Part shown: one piece after another, positions 1-8,126 of the stretch
How positions within the stretch are numbered: the first letter of the stretch is position 1
Layout of the letters: each line of letters begins with the position of its first letter
DNA from: Frankia sp. RB7
GTDB lineage: Bacteria > Pseudomonadota > Alphaproteobacteria > Rhizobiales > Xanthobacteraceae
Reading direction: 5' to 3'
Assembly (NCBI GenBank): GCA_030403585.1
Contig: JAUEPE010000003.1
Location: 1 to 64,000, forward strand
Length of the DNA stretch: 64,000 nucleotides
Program-made: the position numbers and the translations under genes
The notes under the pieces: generated by a model
The model's input: the letters and a program-made list of their open reading frames with translations, nothing else
What the model was told of the DNA's origin: nothing
Database searches by the model: none

Positions 1-164
1 TCCGCACCCTCATAGGCACCGCTCGAAAGCGTGGATGGAAAATACTCGAAACACTCGTCCGATGCCCAACTCAACTCATTCATGAGCTCAGCCCTCCCTA
101 GCCGGACAAGCCGACCTGGGTAGTTACCGATTGCTTAGGAAAGAAGCAGCGAATTCGTAGCGCC
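1..164. other. Left edge, no gene seen
   Basis: No reading frame with a plausible start and no strong hairpin was seen between the window edge and the PsiF-like gene. It may be the far end of an intergenic region that continues outside the window. Confidence 0.4.
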
Positions 165-413
165 TTACGCGCCCATCTCGCACTTCTTCATGAAGCTGTT
201 CTTGGCGGCGCCGGCGAGGGCTTTGCCGTCGGAGCCGACCGCCTTGGGCGTGCAGGCGTCTTCCTTGCACTTCTTCATGAACGAGGTCTTGGCCGCGCCG
301 GCGAGGGCCTTGCCGTCCTTGCCGACCGCCTTGCTCTCGCAGGTGTCGTCCGCAAGCGCCGAGCCCGCTGCAAAGGTGGCAACGATCGCAGCCAGGAAAA
401 TTCGCTTCATCAT
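165..413 (-). CDS. PsiF-repeat secreted small protein
   Basis: An 82-residue protein with an N-terminal signal peptide (MMKRIFLAAIVATFAAGSALA). Two near-identical repeats of about 25 residues follow, each with the core GKALAGAAK-SFMKKC. This matches the PsiF repeat family, named after a phosphate-starvation-inducible E. coli protein of unknown mechanism. Each repeat carries a cysteine pair that could form disulfides in the periplasm. The start at 413 has a GGGAG six bases upstream; ATG at 410 is the alternative. A longer frame upstream lacks this signal and would bury the signal peptide. The family call is from sequence; function is unknown. Confidence 0.85.
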   Translation of the reverse strand: MMKRIFLAAIVATFAAGSALADDTCESKAVGKDGKALAGAAKTSFMKKCKEDACTPKAVGSDGKALAGAAKNSFMKKCEMGA

Positions 414-509
414 GGGTGTCTCCCTAAACCAAAAAAGATGGCGCTGCGAATTGGAGCCCGGAATCATGGCGCAATCAAGCAGGATCGCGGCGCGGCATCG
501 GTCCTCGCT

Positions 510-1430
510 TCATTTTTTCCAGCGATCGAGGATGCCAGCGGCCTTGACGAGGGCGTCGTCCATGGCGGCTTGATTCCCGGGCGCGGACTGCCGCCGGGTC
601 GAGGGCTCGTCGAAATCATGGGTCGCGCCGGGGTAGACGGTGACATCGATCGTGCTGCCGGCCTGTTGTGACCGGTCAGCGACGTGCTGGCAGATCAGCG
701 GCGAGACCTCCTCGTCGTCGGCCCCGAGGAACATGGCGATCGGTGTAGCAGTGGAGATGGTCGGCGCGAGCAGTGCGGCCTGTCCGCAGCCCGGATAAAA
801 CACGAGGGCGCCGCGATAGCCTGTCTGATTGCCCTGCTGGTTTGCCTGCTGGTTTGCCTGCTGGTTTCCTTGCCGGTTTCCTTGCCGGATCACCACGTTC
901 AGCGCGGTGCTGCCGCCATTGGACCAGCCTTGGAGGAAGATCTGGTTGGTGACGACGTCGTCGCGGCTGCGCAGATAAGCAAGCGCCCCTTCGGCATCGA
1001 GCGGCCGCACATTGGTCTCGTTGACGTCGGCGCGATCGGGATCGTCATGGGTGAAGCGGCCGAAGCCGTGCCCCTTGCCGCGTGGGCCAAAACTGTCCGG
1101 CAGCAGCGCCAGATAGCCACGCGCCGACCAATATTCGCCCCACATCATATGGCGTTTTGACAATGTCGCGGCGTTGCAGGGCGAGGCGGTGTTGGCACCG
1201 ACAAAGGTGCAATCGGCATTGTCGTTGGTCGAATACGGCCCGCCGCGTCCGTGCAGCATCACGATCGCCGGCCAGGGGCCGGGCGTGCTCGGCTGGAACA
1301 GATAGCCGGTGAGCGCCGTCCGGCCGTCGGCGCTGGGGAAATAGACGGTCTGTGGCGCGGCCGAGGCGGCCTGCACGGATAGCAGCAAGGCTGCGATCAG
1401 GCCGACGATACGGACAAGATGACGTTGCAT
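510..1430 (-). CDS. Dienelactone hydrolase-family secreted esterase
   Basis: A 306-residue alpha/beta hydrolase. The signal peptide (residues 1-27, ending SAA) predicts export. Fold landmarks are HGRGG (oxyanion region), the nucleophile elbow GWSNGG, an acid motif GADDEE and the catalytic histidine in ATHDF. Classical dienelactone hydrolases use cysteine as nucleophile; here it is serine, so a general esterase is more likely. A run of five four-residue repeats rich in Gln and Asn (RQGN, QQAN) sits after the nucleophile helix and is unusual for the family. The start has GGAG five bases upstream. It lies 26 bases downstream of the next hydrolase on the same strand, probably one operon. The substrate cannot be read. 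Confidence 0.85.
   Translation of the reverse strand: MQRHLVRIVGLIAALLLSVQAASAAPQTVYFPSADGRTALTGYLFQPSTPGPWPAIVMLHGRGGPYSTNDNADCTFVGANTASPCNAATLSKRHMMWGEYWSARGYLALLPDSFGPRGKGHGFGRFTHDDPDRADVNETNVRPLDAEGALAYLRSRDDVVTNQIFLQGWSNGGSTALNVVIRQGNRQGNQQANQQANQQGNQTGYRGALVFYPGCGQAALLAPTISTATPIAMFLGADDEEVSPLICQHVADRSQQAGSTIDVTVYPGATHDFDEPSTRRQSAPGNQAAMDDALVKAAGILDRWKK
828..888 (-). repeat. Five 12-bp tandem repeats inside the esterase gene
   Basis: On the coding strand the units are CGGCAAGGAAAC twice, CAGCAGGCAAAC twice and CAGCAGGGCAAT once. They encode RQGN, RQGN, QQAN, QQAN and QQGN in frame. Pairs of identical units suggest recent slippage or unequal exchange. The length is a multiple of three, so the hydrolase frame is kept. 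Confidence 0.85.
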
Positions 1431-1456
1431 TTCGACTCCGCCCCGTCGCAACGCGG

Positions 1457-2419
1457 TCAGACCCCGCGCGCCAGCAACGCCTTGAAATCGGCGCGTGCAC
1501 GCTGCGCTTCGGTACGGGCGACCTCGGAGGCGTCGCCGAGGCCGAAATAGCCATGGATCAGGCCGGCGCCCTCGTGATGCTTCACCCGCACGCCGGCGGT
1601 CTCCAGCGCCCGCGCATAAGCTGTGCCTTCGTCGCGCAGCGGATCGTACCAGGCGGTGGTCACGATCGCGGGCGCGAGGCTTGCGAGCGAGGCCGCGCGC
1701 AGCGGCGAGACCCGCCAGTCTGCGGCGTGACTGGCATCGGCGAGATAATGGCCGGCGAACCATTCCATCACGGCACGCGAGAGGAAGTAGCCCTCGGCGT
1801 TCTCGGCGCGCGATGGAAAGCGCGCGTTCTCGCGCGCGTCGGCATAGAAGCCCACGACGTCGGTGACGGGATAGACCAGCAGCTGAGCGGCGAGCTTGAT
1901 GCCGGCATCGCGGCAGGCGATCGCGGTCGCGGCTGCGAGATTGCCGCCGGCGCTGTCACCGGCAACGCCAAGACGCTTTGCATCGCCGCCAAATTCCGCG
2001 ACACGGTTGAATACGTCGCGCGCTGCCGTGAAGGCGTCCTCGAAGGCGCCGGGAAAGCGCGTTTCCGGCGGGCGGCGATAGTCGACGGAGACCACGACTG
2101 CGCCGGTCTCGATCGCAAGATTGCGCGCCTGGCGGTCGTGGGTCTCGAGGTCGCCCGCGACCCAACCGCCGCCGTGGAAGAACACGACAGTCGGCGCGGG
2201 CGCGCTGCCGACGCGATATACGCGTGCATCAAGTGGGCCGGCGCCGCCTTTCACCTTGATATCCTGCACGGCATCGACGGGCGGCGGCGGCACGGCCGCG
2301 CGCGAGTCAGCCAGTGCGCGCAAGGAATCGCGGGCGCTCTGTGGCGTCATCGTCGCGGGATCACGCAGCGGCAGCAGCGGAATGATCTGGGCGATGACGG
2401 GATCGAGCGGTGCGGCCAT
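1457..2419 (-). CDS. HSL-type alpha/beta hydrolase (esterase)
   Basis: A 320-residue cytoplasmic carboxylesterase of the hormone-sensitive-lipase family. Motifs in order are HGGGW (oxyanion hole, ~residue 80), DYRRPPETRFPGAFED, and GDSAGGNLAA with the nucleophile serine. The expected acid (DPLRDEG) and histidine (LIHGYFG) lie near the C-terminus. The start chosen (MAAPLDPV) has AAGGA seven bases upstream; a 37-residue extension in the same frame lacks family resemblance. It is probably co-transcribed with the secreted esterase downstream and is divergent from the nitroreductase gene. The substrate is unknown, probably a short acyl ester. Confidence 0.88.
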   Translation of the reverse strand: MAAPLDPVIAQIIPLLPLRDPATMTPQSARDSLRALADSRAAVPPPPVDAVQDIKVKGGAGPLDARVYRVGSAPAPTVVFFHGGGWVAGDLETHDRQARNLAIETGAVVVSVDYRRPPETRFPGAFEDAFTAARDVFNRVAEFGGDAKRLGVAGDSAGGNLAAATAIACRDAGIKLAAQLLVYPVTDVVGFYADARENARFPSRAENAEGYFLSRAVMEWFAGHYLADASHAADWRVSPLRAASLASLAPAIVTTAWYDPLRDEGTAYARALETAGVRVKHHEGAGLIHGYFGLGDASEVARTEAQRARADFKALLARGV

Positions 2420-2562
2420 GATCGGGTCCTTACGGGCGTGGCGTGGCCACAGGGGTTCTTGGTCTTGCTTGCGGGTTAGCATAGATTTCGCGCGTCGCAT
2501 CGGCAACCGGAGACGTGTTGCAGATGTCATGCAGATGAATGAACGGGCAGGGAGGTCCTGAA

Positions 2563-3240
2563 GTGGAATTCGAAACGCTGGTCCAGTCGCGCCGCAGCGT
2601 GCGCGGTTTCAAGAACGAGCCGGTGCCGCGCACCGTGGTCGAGGCGATCATCGATATTGCCAAGCGCGCGCCGTCGTCGATGAACACCCAGCCCTGGCAT
2701 GTCCACGTGCTGACAGGCAGCCCGCTGGAAGAGTTGCGCCGCCGCAACATGGAAGAGATGGTCGGCGGCGCCAAGGTCAAGCGCGACATCATCAGCCATG
2801 GCGAGTACCAGGGCGTGCATCGCACCCGTCAGGTCGACATCGCCAAGAAACTGTTCGGCGCGATGGGGATTGCGCGCGACGACAAGCCGATGCGGCAGGA
2901 CTGGGTGCTGCGCGGCTTCCGCCAGTTCGACGCGCCGGTCTCGCTGGTGCTGACCTATGACCGCGTGCTCGATCCCGGCGCGGTCTGTCATTTCGATCTC
3001 GGCGCACTCTGCTACGGCATCGTGCTGGCGGCCTGGGACCGAGGGCTCGGCTCTGTCATCAACGGGCAGGGCATCATGCGCTCCGACATCGTGCGCGAGG
3101 TCGCAAAAATTCCCGAGGACGAGGTCATCATGACCTGCGTTGCGATGGGCTATCCCGACGACAACTTTGCCGCGAATGCCGTTCGTTCGGATCGCGAGGG
3201 CAACGCGGATTTCGTACGCTATGTCGGTTTCGCCGACTGA
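2563..3240 (+). CDS. Nitroreductase-family FMN oxidoreductase
   Basis: A 225-residue nitroreductase-fold protein that would use FMN and NAD(P)H to reduce nitroaromatics, quinones or enals. The N-terminus has the FMN-binding SRRSVRGF motif and PSSMNTQPWH follows, both diagnostic. A GTG start at 2563 is preferred because GGAGGT lies six bases upstream; ATG at 2539 in the same frame has no ribosome site. The C-terminal part (GLGSVINGQGIM, MGYPDDNFAAN) also fits the family. It is monocistronic and divergent from the HSL esterase. The natural substrate is not predictable. Confidence 0.88.
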   Translation: MEFETLVQSRRSVRGFKNEPVPRTVVEAIIDIAKRAPSSMNTQPWHVHVLTGSPLEELRRRNMEEMVGGAKVKRDIISHGEYQGVHRTRQVDIAKKLFGAMGIARDDKPMRQDWVLRGFRQFDAPVSLVLTYDRVLDPGAVCHFDLGALCYGIVLAAWDRGLGSVINGQGIMRSDIVREVAKIPEDEVIMTCVAMGYPDDNFAANAVRSDREGNADFVRYVGFAD

Positions 3241-3374
3241 CGCGGAGAGGCCGGAGGAGATCATTCCCTCACGAAATTTTTCGTGCGGACTCGTTACGGC
3301 CTCTTGCAATCTCGACCGTGCAGGAGGAACAATATGCGGACTTGAAGGTTTGTTGCTGGCGCGAGGGAATTGAC

Positions 3375-3578
3375 ATGCGGCGGCTGGCTAGCCTGGTTCG
3401 ATGGTTCTTCGGCCCGCGGATGCGGCGTCCGATCGATGATGATCCCAGTCTTCCTTTCACGCCTGAGGAGTTCAGCAGGCTGGTCTGCAGTGGCCGCCGC
3501 GAAGACATGAAGCTGCTCGCCGAAGGACTGGCTTGTCGCTCGATCCCGCGCCGCATCAAATACCGGGCGACGCACTAG
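3375..3578 (+). CDS. Small basic hypothetical protein
   Basis: A 67-residue, Arg-rich frame (MRRLASLVRWFFGPRMRRP) with AGGGAA about six bases before the ATG. The second half (FTPEEFSRLVCSGRREDMKLLAEGLACRS) looks helical. No family was recognised. The N-terminal amphipathic segment could touch the membrane. An overlapping frame on the other strand has no ribosome site. It is kept because of its start signal and coding-like composition, with moderate confidence. Confidence 0.5.
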   Translation: MRRLASLVRWFFGPRMRRPIDDDPSLPFTPEEFSRLVCSGRREDMKLLAEGLACRSIPRRIKYRATH

Positions 3579-3622
3579 GCGCAGCCGTGACGCCGTCGCC
3601 CGCCCGCTGGTTTAGCGCGCGC

Positions 3623-4753
3623 TCAGCGTGAGAGTGCGACCTCCTTGAAGGAGGTGACGAGCGCCTTCTCCAATTTCCCCGCCATTCCGCAGAGAATATT
3701 ATAGGCGTCGGTGCGCGGCATCGTCGGCTTGTAGTGCCGGTGCTCGATCAGCGCGGCGAAGATGTCCGAGATCGTGAGAATGCGCACGATGTCGTTGATG
3801 CTCTCGCCGCATAGCGCATCCGGATAGCCGCTGCCGTCGAGATATTCGTGGTGATGCCGGACGGCGTCGAGAATTTCTGGCGAAATCTTGTCGTGGTCCT
3901 TGAGAAAGTCGTAGCCCGCCGCCGGATGCGTCTCGATCATGGCGCGCTCCTCGGGATCGAGCCGGCCGGGCTTGTCGAGGATCGCAAGCGGGATCTGCGC
4001 CTTGCCGATGTCGTGGAACATGGCGGCCGTGTACACGCGCTCCAGATCCGTTCGTCCAACGCCGAGACTGAGGCCGAAGTCGATGGCAACGCCGGTCACG
4101 AGCAGGCAGTGCTGATATGTTCCCTCATGGTGCCGCCGTACCGTGGTGAGCCAATCCGTCAGGCCATGCTGGGTGATGCGGTCGGCAATCTGGCGTCCGG
4201 CTTCCTTGGTACCGTCGAAGTCGAGGGGCTGGCCAAGCGTGACGGCCGTAAACATAGATGCGATGGCGGTGGCGGCTGTCTCGACGGCGTTGTCCGGCTG
4301 TGGCGCGCCGCCTGACGAAGCAGACGCCGGTTCCACCGGGTCGGCCAACGCCGCCAGCAGCTTGATCTTGTTGATCGTACCGGGAAGGACGAGCGTCGCG
4401 CCGAGCGCATAAGCCTGCGAGACGCTTGCGTGAGAGGAGTGCTCGACGACGAAGATCCGCTTCGTTGCCTTCGCCAGCTTGGCGGCCCGCTTCTTGATGG
4501 CTGCGATAGTGCCGGTGTCACGCAGCTCCGCGCGGACGACGATGGCAAATGGTACCTGGGACAGCTTGGCTTCCGCGTCGAGCCGTTCGCCGGCGACGGT
4601 AAACTGTTGTTCGAGGATCGAGCAAACGCCGGACAATTTGTCGGAGGAATCGGCCAGCACATGCACGAATGGGCGTGTTGCTTCCGCGGCGCTGTTGCTG
4701 CCGTCGGCTTTCACAGGGCCTGTTATGGTTCGCGCGTTCTGCACGGATGACAT
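3623..4753 (-). CDS. HD-GYP domain protein, probable c-di-GMP phosphodiesterase
   Basis: A 376-residue protein. Residues ~25-145 resemble a response-regulator receiver fold but lack an obvious phosphoacceptor motif. Residues ~190-370 form an HD-GYP domain: HDIGK, then an ETHPAAGYDFL segment, and HHHEYLDGSGYP, which holds the diagnostic GYP. HD-GYP enzymes hydrolyse cyclic di-GMP using a metal centre. The gene follows the PilZ gene by 41 bases and the DUF2336 gene upstream of it, so all three probably form one operon. No strong ribosome site is visible before the chosen ATG. The receiver-like part may be a degenerate signalling domain. Confidence 0.88.
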   Translation of the reverse strand: MSSVQNARTITGPVKADGSNSAAEATRPFVHVLADSSDKLSGVCSILEQQFTVAGERLDAEAKLSQVPFAIVVRAELRDTGTIAAIKKRAAKLAKATKRIFVVEHSSHASVSQAYALGATLVLPGTINKIKLLAALADPVEPASASSGGAPQPDNAVETAATAIASMFTAVTLGQPLDFDGTKEAGRQIADRITQHGLTDWLTTVRRHHEGTYQHCLLVTGVAIDFGLSLGVGRTDLERVYTAAMFHDIGKAQIPLAILDKPGRLDPEERAMIETHPAAGYDFLKDHDKISPEILDAVRHHHEYLDGSGYPDALCGESINDIVRILTISDIFAALIEHRHYKPTMPRTDAYNILCGMAGKLEKALVTSFKEVALSR

Positions 4754-4794
4754 TGATATGACTGCGGTTGAACGACGTTGATGAAATTTCGATC

Positions 4795-5115
4795 CTACTT
4801 GCCCTGGGCGGCAGTCTGTGCAGCCGCCGCAGGTTTCTTCTTGCCGTCCCCGGTGATGAAGTGCACGCCGGCCATGGTACCGTCGATCCAGACCAGCTCG
4901 CAGCGCCGGTAGGCGAGACCCGTCGACGACAGCACCAGGAAGAATTCCTTGGCCTGCAGCACGTCGAGCGTGCCCTCGACTTCGATCTTGGCGCCGCTTT
5001 GCGACACGTCGAGCAGCACGCAACTGCGCCGCCAGGTGCCGTCCGAGCCCATCAGGTTCACGGACTGCTTGTGGTCCATCTTCACACGAGACGTCTTGCG
5101 ACCATCGAACTTCAT
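4795..5115 (-). CDS. PilZ-domain protein
   Basis: A 106-residue single-domain PilZ protein, a common cyclic di-GMP receptor fold. The N-terminus has an Arg-containing segment (GRKTSRVKMD) and the middle has DVSQSGAKIEVEG, matching the PilZ D/N-x-S-x-x-G motif. The C-terminal Ala/Gln-rich tail is low complexity. Its ATG overlaps the stop of the DUF2336 gene (ATGA), so translation is probably coupled. Many alphaproteobacterial PilZ proteins have a weak RxxxR motif, so actual ligand binding is uncertain. Confidence 0.85.
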   Translation of the reverse strand: MKFDGRKTSRVKMDHKQSVNLMGSDGTWRRSCVLLDVSQSGAKIEVEGTLDVLQAKEFFLVLSSTGLAYRRCELVWIDGTMAGVHFITGDGKKKPAAAAQTAAQGK

Positions 5116-6230
5116 CGGCTAACCCCCATTTTTGCGCCGCGATTTCCCGCATCGCTTGTGTTGGCGCTTGCTGCGATTTCCCCCCAGCGCACGGTCCATT
5201 GGCTGGTCGACAAAAGAAGTGTTTCGAAAATCAGCTGCGCGCGTTCGCGCTGCGCGAAAGAGAGTCGGGCGCCGCTGCGGTTGCTCAGGATCGCAAGCGT
5301 GGTCGCCCAGTTCAGGCGCGACGCCCGGCAGGCCATCACCAGGCCCTCGCAATCGTCATCGCTCATGACGTGCTCGACGATCTCGATCGGAGCCCCTGAC
5401 AGCACCGAGATCGCCGTGAACAGATTGGCGGTCTCGCCGCGGATGGCGAAGCGGTTCACCGTGGAATCGTTGAGCTTGCCGACGCGGTTGAGCGCCACGA
5501 TTTCGGGCCGCGCATTCGCGTAGTCGGCCGAGGAGGGCGGCTTCGGCGGAGCCGGCGCCGCTGGTTGCGCGGGCGGAACGGCGGAGGCGTTGGGCTTGGC
5601 CGGCGCTGTCTTGGCGGGCTCTGTCTTGGCGGGTGGGGTGGAGAGCAGCTTCCGCACGATCAGGTCAGGCGTGCCGGGCCGCAGCACTAGCGCCTTCGCA
5701 ATCTCGCCGTCCTGGTCGCACCCGGCCAGGGTGGCATAAGCTGCCTCGGAGAATTTTGTTCCAGGGTTCTTGATCAGCGCCAGGCAGATGTGCGCGCCGC
5801 GCTTGATCAGCGCCTCGGTCACATCGGGCTCGATGCAGTCACGCGCCGCGATCGCGCGTTGATGCCGCTCGCCGCACGAGGCCGCGATCGCCGCGAGATC
5901 GGTAGTGGAGAGGGCCTGCGATCTCTGCAGCACAGGACACGCCACGTCCGCGTTGTCGTGGGAGGCAAGGCGCCGCAATGTCTCCGGCGGAGCCACCGTA
6001 AGGTCAGCAAGGGTGGTGCTGAGCTGGATCAGCGCACTGGTCTCGACCCGCTCGGTCAGTCGGAGCAGAACGCCATCGACGACGCCGGACAGCAGTTCCT
6101 GAGAGCGGTCGCGGCTGCCAGTGAGCAACTGCACAATGCCAGAAAGGATGCGAGCACAACGGTCCAGCGGGCAGCCTGCGACCGCCGCTTCCAATTCACC
6201 CAGAATATCAGCAGGCGAATTTGCCATCAT
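5112..6230 (-). CDS. DUF2336 domain protein
   Basis: A 372-residue alpha-helical protein of the DUF2336 family, frequent in Rhizobiales and of unknown function. Residues ~1-200 hold the repeat-like helices (for example VETSALIQLSTTLADL and LRRLASHDNADVACPVL). A Pro/Ala-rich linker (~residues 205-245) separates them from a C-terminal helical part. It is the first gene of an operon with PilZ and HD-GYP proteins, so a link to cyclic di-GMP signalling is inferred from context only. ATG at 6230 is followed at once by a second ATG; either may be used. Confidence 0.8.
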   Translation of the reverse strand: MMANSPADILGELEAAVAGCPLDRCARILSGIVQLLTGSRDRSQELLSGVVDGVLLRLTERVETSALIQLSTTLADLTVAPPETLRRLASHDNADVACPVLQRSQALSTTDLAAIAASCGERHQRAIAARDCIEPDVTEALIKRGAHICLALIKNPGTKFSEAAYATLAGCDQDGEIAKALVLRPGTPDLIVRKLLSTPPAKTEPAKTAPAKPNASAVPPAQPAAPAPPKPPSSADYANARPEIVALNRVGKLNDSTVNRFAIRGETANLFTAISVLSGAPIEIVEHVMSDDDCEGLVMACRASRLNWATTLAILSNRSGARLSFAQRERAQLIFETLLLSTSQWTVRWGEIAASANTSDAGNRGAKMGVSR

Positions 6231-6531
6231 GGCAGGGGCCTGTACTCAAATAAAATTCGACTAAGCAACAATCTTCATTTCGCCCCATAGGCGTTAATTT
6301 GGCTTTTACACGCAGGCGGCTCAGGTATCAGTGCACCGCCGAAAATGCCAGAAACGATATCGAAATTTGGCGGCCCTTGATGCGTTGGCTTGTCCTTTAG
6401 ACGGGGCGCTCGCCAACTGTGGCGACAAAGCAGGATGATTCTTTCGGTCTCATGGGACAACCGAAAGGGGGGAATCGGACCGGCATCGCTGCCGGACACG
6501 CATTGGTTGCGATGCGACGTTTCACATTGCC
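6231..6531. other. Divergent intergenic region, no gene
   Basis: A 301-bp gap between the DUF2336 operon and the AraC gene. It must hold both promoters. One imperfect CtrA-like site (TTAA-N7-TTTA) lies at 6294-6308. A frame on the minus strand here has odd composition and no ribosome site and was not accepted. Confidence 0.5.
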
Positions 6532-7479
6532 ATGAACAATATTGATGACGCGCCCGGGTTGGCGCCCAAGACATTTCGCTTCTCGGACGTCGATGAATTT
6601 CGGAATGCCATACGAGGCCTGAACTTCGAGTTCACGCCTTTCGTAAGGAAGATTTCGGCTGAGCAGACCATCTTGTCATTGCCCGGCTGCGACGTGAATT
6701 TGACGCGCGCGTTTCCTCGTGTGGTCGATGCACAACTCGTCGAGAATTGCACGGCGATCGGCTTCGCGATGGACGACCTCGACATCCCGATCCGCTTCAA
6801 CGGCGCGCAGCGCGACCGCGCCGTCATCGTGATCGGCAGCAGCGGCGCGGCCTACAACACGATCGAGGAGGTGCAGCGGCAAATCGCCTCGGTCGTATTC
6901 CGTCCCGAGGTGAGGGATCGCGGCTGGCCCGCGACGAACTCCAGCTTCAAGATATTCGAGACCAGTCCCTTGGCGCTGCATTGGTTGAGGAAGGTGGTCA
7001 AGGAAGTGCTGGCGGCTGCGTCCGAGCCGATCTCTTCAGCCGAGGTGCCGCTGAAGGCGGCAGCGATGAAGGAGTCCCTGCTCGCTGCGGTCGATGCCGC
7101 GTTCGCCAATGTCGTGCCCGCGCGCTGGACCCAGCGGCCGAATGACGAGCGGCAGTTCAAGCTGTTCCAGGACATCCGCGCGCTGTTGTCCGACGATCTC
7201 TCGCAGCCGATCTACAGCGAAGAGATTGCGCGCAAGCTCGGCCTGTCCGTCCGCACCTTGCACGACGTCGTGCGCCGCTATCGCGGCATGAGCCTGCACC
7301 GCTATTTGCGCCTGCGCCGACTGTGGCTGGTGCGCCAGCGGCTGCTGGCCGGCGCCGACAGCGTCAAGGCCGTCGCGCTCGCGTTCGGCTTCTGGCATCT
7401 GTCCGATTTCTCCCGCGGCTATCGCGACCAGTTCGGCGAGACGCCGTCGCAGACGCTGGAATTCGGGCGAAAACGATAG
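6532..7479 (+). CDS. AraC-family transcriptional regulator
   Basis: A 315-residue regulator. Residues 1-190 form a sensor-like domain without a recognised ligand motif. Residues ~215-312 carry a two-helix-turn-helix AraC domain: YSEEIARKLGLSVRTLHDVV, a LHRYLRLRRLWLVRQRLL linker helix, and VKAVALAFGFWHLSDFSRGY. The arrangement resembles activators of stress or catabolic genes. The next gene, an FMN reductase, starts 51 bases downstream on the same strand and is a candidate partner. No clear operator was seen. Confidence 0.85.
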   Translation: MNNIDDAPGLAPKTFRFSDVDEFRNAIRGLNFEFTPFVRKISAEQTILSLPGCDVNLTRAFPRVVDAQLVENCTAIGFAMDDLDIPIRFNGAQRDRAVIVIGSSGAAYNTIEEVQRQIASVVFRPEVRDRGWPATNSSFKIFETSPLALHWLRKVVKEVLAAASEPISSAEVPLKAAAMKESLLAAVDAAFANVVPARWTQRPNDERQFKLFQDIRALLSDDLSQPIYSEEIARKLGLSVRTLHDVVRRYRGMSLHRYLRLRRLWLVRQRLLAGADSVKAVALAFGFWHLSDFSRGYRDQFGETPSQTLEFGRKR

Positions 7480-7530
7480 CGCGGCAAATCGATTGGGGCC
7501 GTCGCACCGTTTCGTGCTAATCTGAGGCCC

Positions 7531-8121
7531 ATGAGCAATCGTATCCTCGTCCTCTACGGTTCCTACCGGTCCGACCGCATGGGCATTCGCCTGGTGAATT
7601 TCGTGATCGATCGCCTGCGCAGTCGCGGCGAGGAGGTCGAGTTCATCGACGCCAAGGCGATCGGCCTGCCGATGCTCGACCGCATGTACAAGGAACACCC
7701 TGCGGGCACGGCGCCGGAGGCGCTGGAGAAGCTGGCGGGCCAGATCCGCGGCGCCGATGGCTTCGTCTTCGTCACAGGCGAATATAATTGGGGCATTCAG
7801 CCTGGCCTGAAGAACCTCACCGATCACTTCCTGGAAGAGTGGTTCTGGCGGCCGGCCGCGATCGTGAGCTATTCCGCCGGCCGGCTGTCCGGCGCGCGCG
7901 CCTCGACCGCGTGGCACGGCACGCTGTCGGAAATGGGCATGGTGGTGATCTCGAGCACCATCGGCGTCGGGCCGATCGCGCAGACGCTGTCAGCCGAGAG
8001 CGAGCCGATCGGCGAAGGTGGCAAGGCGCTGGAACGCGCCTTCCCGCGCTTCGCCGATGATCTCAATTGGTGGATCGAGGCCGCCAAGGCGCAGCGCGCG
8101 CGCAAGGCGCCGCCATATTAG
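7531..8121 (+). CDS. NADPH-dependent FMN reductase-family flavoprotein
   Basis: A 196-residue flavodoxin-fold oxidoreductase. The N-terminal LVLYGSYRSDRMGIRL loop would bind the FMN phosphate, and the FVTGEYNWGIQPGLKNLTDH segment matches the NADPH_dep_FMN_red family. It probably reduces FMN, quinones or azo/chromate compounds. It lies downstream of the AraC regulator and converges on the chemoreceptor gene, with stops only five bases apart. The physiological substrate is not readable. Confidence 0.85.
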   Translation: MSNRILVLYGSYRSDRMGIRLVNFVIDRLRSRGEEVEFIDAKAIGLPMLDRMYKEHPAGTAPEALEKLAGQIRGADGFVFVTGEYNWGIQPGLKNLTDHFLEEWFWRPAAIVSYSAGRLSGARASTAWHGTLSEMGMVVISSTIGVGPIAQTLSAESEPIGEGGKALERAFPRFADDLNWWIEAAKAQRARKAPPY

Positions 8122-8126
8122 GCTGC

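Noticed and set aside
6275..6574. Minus-strand frame before the AraC gene
   Set aside because: No ribosome site, non-coding-like composition, overlaps the AraC start.
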